Assembly (NCBI GenBank): GCA_946480055.1
Contig: CAMLID010000073.1
Span: forward strand, 1 to 16,192
Source of the DNA: an uncultured Lysobacter sp.
GTDB lineage: Bacteria; Pseudomonadota; Gammaproteobacteria; Xanthomonadales; Xanthomonadaceae
DNA: 16,192 nucleotides
Direction: 5' to 3'
The translations under genes and the position numbers were made by a program. Under the pieces are notes generated by a model that searched no databases, was not told the DNA's origin, and saw nothing but the letters and a program-made list of their open reading frames with translations. The number at the start of each line of letters is the position of its first letter. Positions within the stretch are counted from its first letter, which is position 1. Shown here piece by piece: positions 13,898 to 16,192 of this stretch.

Positions 13898-13921
13898 TGC
13901 AGGCTTGAACCTGCAATTCTA
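13898..13921 (-). promoter_or_regulatory. Candidate pcm-tolC promoter -10 with adjoining palindrome
   Basis: On the minus strand TAGAAT (13921 to 13916) resembles a -10 box. It is followed at once by TGCAGG-TTCAAG-CCTGCA (13915 to 13898), a palindrome with perfect 6-base arms over the likely transcription start, about 40 bases before the start codon. No good -35 is seen 16-18 bases upstream. A 6-base inverted repeat could arise by chance in a gap this size. Confidence 0.35.
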
Positions 13922-14033
13922 CCGGGCTGGCGCGGCAGTCGGTGGGCACAGGATGGCGGTTGCGGGCGCGGAAGACTGAGTGCCGGAAGTCACCAAGACT
14001 GTTGTCATTCGCGGTTTCCCAGGGCTTTGGGTT

Positions 14034-14705
14034 CTATCGGTGGGACGGGGAGCGGGCGTAGGCGCGCAGGAACAGGTCCACCGACGCCTGCAGATGGGCG
14101 TCGACCAGGGCCGGCTCGATGTCGTCGTAGCCGAACACCAACTGCGCGTGCGGCTCGCCCTTGAGCAGGGCGAAGAACTGTCCCGCGGCGCGCTCGACGT
14201 CGCCGATCTCCAGCTCGCCGGCACCGATGCGCCGGCGCAGCAGGGCCGCGAACTCGTCGTGCACGCGCTGCGGGCCGGCTTCCCAGAACATCCGCGGCAG
14301 CGGGGTATTCGACAGTTGCGGCGAGCACAGGATGCGGTGGCCCTGGATCGCCTCGGCCGCGCTGATCATGGTCCAGAAGGCCTGGGCGATCGTCATCAGG
14401 CGCTCGCGCAGCGGCGTGGTCGGCGAGGCCTCGAACAGCAGCGGTGGCAGGTGGCGCTCGCAATAGGTCTTGATGGCCTCGGCGAACAGGGCCTCCTTGT
14501 CGCCGAAATGGCTGTACACAGTCAGCTTGGAGACCCCGGCTTCGGCCGCGATCTGATCCATGCTGGTGCCGTCGAATCCGGCCTGGGTGAACATTTTCGA
14601 GGCCGCCTCGAGGATGGCGGCGCGCTTGCTCAGGTCCTTGGGGCGGCCCGGGCCGGCCGACTTGGCGGTCTCGGGCGGGGGAGCGGCTTTGCGTGATGCG
14701 GTCAT
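14034..14705 (-). CDS. TetR/AcrR family transcriptional regulator
   Basis: The 223-residue protein is a one-component repressor. A basic, flexible N-terminus (residues 1-27) leads to the TetR helix-turn-helix domain, residues 28-75: RAAILEAASKMFTQAGFDGT, then SMDQIAAEAGVSKLTVYSHF and GDKEALF. The C-terminal ligand and dimer domain (about 80-223) resembles the AefR-like TetR_C type (RMFWEAGPQRVHDEFAALLR), but this is a soft call. It is divergently transcribed from the RND adaptor with a 78-base gap, the classic layout of a local efflux repressor. It probably represses the pump and itself until an inducer binds; the inducer is unknown. Confidence 0.93.
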   Translation of the reverse strand: MTASRKAAPPPETAKSAGPGRPKDLSKRAAILEAASKMFTQAGFDGTSMDQIAAEAGVSKLTVYSHFGDKEALFAEAIKTYCERHLPPLLFEASPTTPLRERLMTIAQAFWTMISAAEAIQGHRILCSPQLSNTPLPRMFWEAGPQRVHDEFAALLRRRIGAGELEIGDVERAAGQFFALLKGEPHAQLVFGYDDIEPALVDAHLQASVDLFLRAYARSPSHR

Positions 14706-14716
14706 GCTCGGAATAC

Positions 14717-14757
14717 TAGACTAATGAGTTCGATATTTATACAGTACCGCCAGGTAC
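14717..14757 (+). promoter_or_regulatory. Candidate efflux promoter with overlapping operator
   Basis: The 78-base tetR-adaptor gap is AT-rich in a GC-rich window. On the plus strand TAGACT (14717-14722) and TACAGT (14740-14745) are spaced 17 bases, each matching four of six consensus positions. GTACC (14744-14748) and GGTAC (14753-14757) form an inverted repeat overlapping the end of the -10, a sensible site for TetR-type repression. On the minus strand TATAAA, complementary to TTTATA at 14736-14741, could be the tetR -10; its -35 is unclear. Confidence 0.45.
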
Positions 14758-14783
14758 ATTAATTATCCCTGAGGTCACCCGCA

Positions 14784-15920
14784 ATGCGCAGCCGCTCCGT
14801 TTCCCTCGGATGGGCGCTTCCCAGCGCCGTCCTGACGCTGGCTCTGGCCGCTTGCGGCCGCGACGCCGCCGCGCCCGAAGCGCCGCGGCCGGTGCTGGTG
14901 ACCCACCCCGGCGCCAGCGCAACTGCGGTGACCGCGTTCGCCGGCGAGGTCCGCGCACGCCAGGAAAGTCCGCTGTCGTTCCGGGTCGGCGGCAATCTGG
15001 TCGAGCGCCGGGTCGATGTCGGCGCGCATGTAAAGGCAGGCGACCTGCTCGCGGTGCTGGATCCGGGCGACCTGCAGGCGCAGTCGCGCGCCGCCCAGGC
15101 CCAGTTGGCCGCGGCCGAGGCCGAGCTCGGTCGCGCCCAGGCCGACCAGCAGCGTTTCGCCCGCCTGGCCAACGATCAATTGGTCAGCCGCTCGACCCTG
15201 GACGCACAGAACGCCGCGGCCAAGGCCGCGCTGGGCCAGGTCAACGCCGCCCGCGCCAACCTCGACGTGGCCCGCAACCAGGCCGAATACACCCAGCTGC
15301 GCGCGCCGCGCGCCGGCGTGATCGCCAGCCGCAGCGCCGAAGCCGGGCAGGTGGTCGGCGCCGGCCAGCAGGTGTTCGCGCTCGCCGCCGACGGCGTGCG
15401 CGAGATCGCGTTCGCGATACCGGAAGGTGCGATCGCGCAGTTCAAGACCGGCCGGGCGGTGATGGTCGAACTGTGGTCGCAGCCCGGCCAGCGTTGGCCC
15501 GGCGTGGTGCGCGAGATCGCGCCGGCGGCCGATCCGGCCTCGCGCACCTACGCCGCGCGGGTCGCGGTCGAGGCGCCCGCGGGCACGCTCGAGCTCGGTC
15601 AGAGCGCGCGCGTCTATATCGTCGACGACGGTAACGGCAACGGCGTCAACGCCGGCCTGAGCGTGCCGCTGTCGGCGCTGCAACGCAGCGGCCAGGCCCC
15701 GGCGGTGTTCGTGGTCGACACCAGGACCTCGACCCTGAAGCTGCAGCCGGTGCGGGTCGGCGCCTACGGCGAAGACCGCGTGCCGGTGCAAAGCGGTCTC
15801 AACGCGAACGACTGGGTGGTCGCCGCCGGCGGCCATCTGCTGCGCGCGGGACAGAAAGTGGTGCCGGTGGATCGGGACAATCGCCCGGTCGCCGTAGCCC
15901 CCGCCGTGGCCGGTCGCTGA
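14784..15920 (+). CDS. Efflux RND transporter periplasmic adaptor subunit (lipoprotein)
   Basis: The 378-residue protein is a membrane fusion protein linking an RND pump to an outer-membrane channel. It begins with a lipoprotein signal: the lipobox LAAC places the acylated cysteine at residue 24, followed by Gly25. The order is a first barrel and lipoyl strand (GEVRARQESPLSFRVGG, then VGAHVKAGDLLAVLDP), an alanine- and glutamine-rich coiled-coil hairpin (about 95-160), the second lipoyl half (YTQLRAPRAGVIASRSAEAG), a beta-barrel (REIAFAIPEGAI), and a membrane-proximal domain. GAGG at 14771-14774 precedes the ATG. The pump gene starts seven bases after its stop. Drug specificity cannot be read from the sequence. 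Confidence 0.94.
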   Translation: MRSRSVSLGWALPSAVLTLALAACGRDAAAPEAPRPVLVTHPGASATAVTAFAGEVRARQESPLSFRVGGNLVERRVDVGAHVKAGDLLAVLDPGDLQAQSRAAQAQLAAAEAELGRAQADQQRFARLANDQLVSRSTLDAQNAAAKAALGQVNAARANLDVARNQAEYTQLRAPRAGVIASRSAEAGQVVGAGQQVFALAADGVREIAFAIPEGAIAQFKTGRAVMVELWSQPGQRWPGVVREIAPAADPASRTYAARVAVEAPAGTLELGQSARVYIVDDGNGNGVNAGLSVPLSALQRSGQAPAVFVVDTRTSTLKLQPVRVGAYGEDRVPVQSGLNANDWVVAAGGHLLRAGQKVVPVDRDNRPVAVAPAVAGR

Positions 15921-15927
15921 GGCCGCC

Positions 15928-16192
15928 ATGCGCTTCAATCTCTCCGAATGGGCGCTGCGTCACCGCAGCCTGATCGTCTACGCGATGCTGGTGATGGCGA
16001 TCGCCGGCAGCCTCGCCTATGTGCGCCTGGGTCGCAGCGAAGACCCGGCCTTCACTTTCAAGGTCATGGTGATCCGCACCCTGTGGCCGGGGGCGACCGC
16101 CGATGAAGTCTCGCGCCAGGTCACCGAGCGCATCGAAAAGAAGCTGATGGAGACCGGCCAGTACGAGTTCATCCGCTCGTACTCGCGCGCCG
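15928..16192 (+). CDS. RND efflux transporter permease subunit, 3' truncated by window end
   Basis: The first 88 codons are visible of a family usually about 1,000-1,050 residues long. The start MRFNLSEWALRHRSLIVYAM leads into the first membrane helix (about residues 13-33), then the periplasmic entry segment SEDPAFTFKVMVIRTLWPGA with TADEVSRQVTERIEKKL, typical of hydrophobe/amphiphile RND pumps that are driven by protons. GAGG at 15919-15922, overlapping the adaptor stop, serves as ribosome site, so translation is probably coupled. From memory the start resembles the TriC/MexK-like subgroup rather than AcrB itself; this was not checked. The catalytic membrane residues lie beyond the window. 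Confidence 0.94.
   Translation, partial: MRFNLSEWALRHRSLIVYAMLVMAIAGSLAYVRLGRSEDPAFTFKVMVIRTLWPGATADEVSRQVTERIEKKLMETGQYEFIRSYSRA

Noticed and set aside
13860..13949. 30-residue upstream extension of the Pcm-like protein
   Set aside because: The added residues do not resemble the family and would place coding sequence over the likely promoter and palindrome.

Overview
This is high-GC DNA whose gene content and repeats suggest a gammaproteobacterium of the Xanthomonadaceae/Lysobacteraceae, most likely Lysobacter or a close relative. The clues are the protein sequences (GlnE, WaaA, LpxL-type acyltransferase, TolC beside a Pcm-like methyltransferase, ELM1-family protein) and REP-type palindromes in the gaps. 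No taxonomic search was possible, so this is inference. The window looks like ordinary chromosome. I see no phage, insertion sequence, CRISPR array, toxin or defence system, and no tRNA or rRNA.

Layout. (1) 1-2121: the 3' three quarters of glnE, the nitrogen-control enzyme acting on glutamine synthetase. (2) 2122-2824: about 700 bases without a convincing gene, packed with repeats: three direct REP palindromes, a longer interspersed element, a hairpin, a 12-unit hexamer array and one copy of a second palindrome family. (3) 2825-5882: an ELM1-family gene on the minus strand, divergent from a plus-strand run rutE-like nitroreductase / yceI / pirin. (4) 5883-6301: 2.3 tandem copies of a ~139-base foldable repeat. 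(5) 6302-11401: an envelope block with a small CHCC zinc-finger protein, a family-4 glycosyltransferase overlapping an O-antigen-ligase-type membrane protein, a minus-strand lipid A acyltransferase, and divergent waaA (Kdo transferase). (6) 11402-11777: repeats again, including a perfect inverted REP pair, then the tolC terminator. (7) 11778-13859: a minus-strand pair, pcm-like methyltransferase then tolC. (8) 14034-16192: tetR divergent from an RND efflux adaptor and the first 88 codons of the RND pump.

How the genes work together. The envelope block covers late lipid A acylation, Kdo addition to lipid A and polymer assembly or ligation, so it is probably a lipopolysaccharide core locus. The tetR-adaptor-pump set lacks its own outer-membrane channel in view. 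The tolC gene about 1.5 kb away could supply it, though TolC usually serves several exporters. The rutE homologue has no other rut genes beside it and sits with two stress- or redox-associated genes of unclear role.

The most notable features are non-coding: several families of palindromic or tandem repeats concentrated in exactly three gene gaps, with compensatory base changes that keep the REP hairpin. The Pcm-like protein beside tolC also lacks the serine expected in the active site of isoaspartyl methyltransferases.
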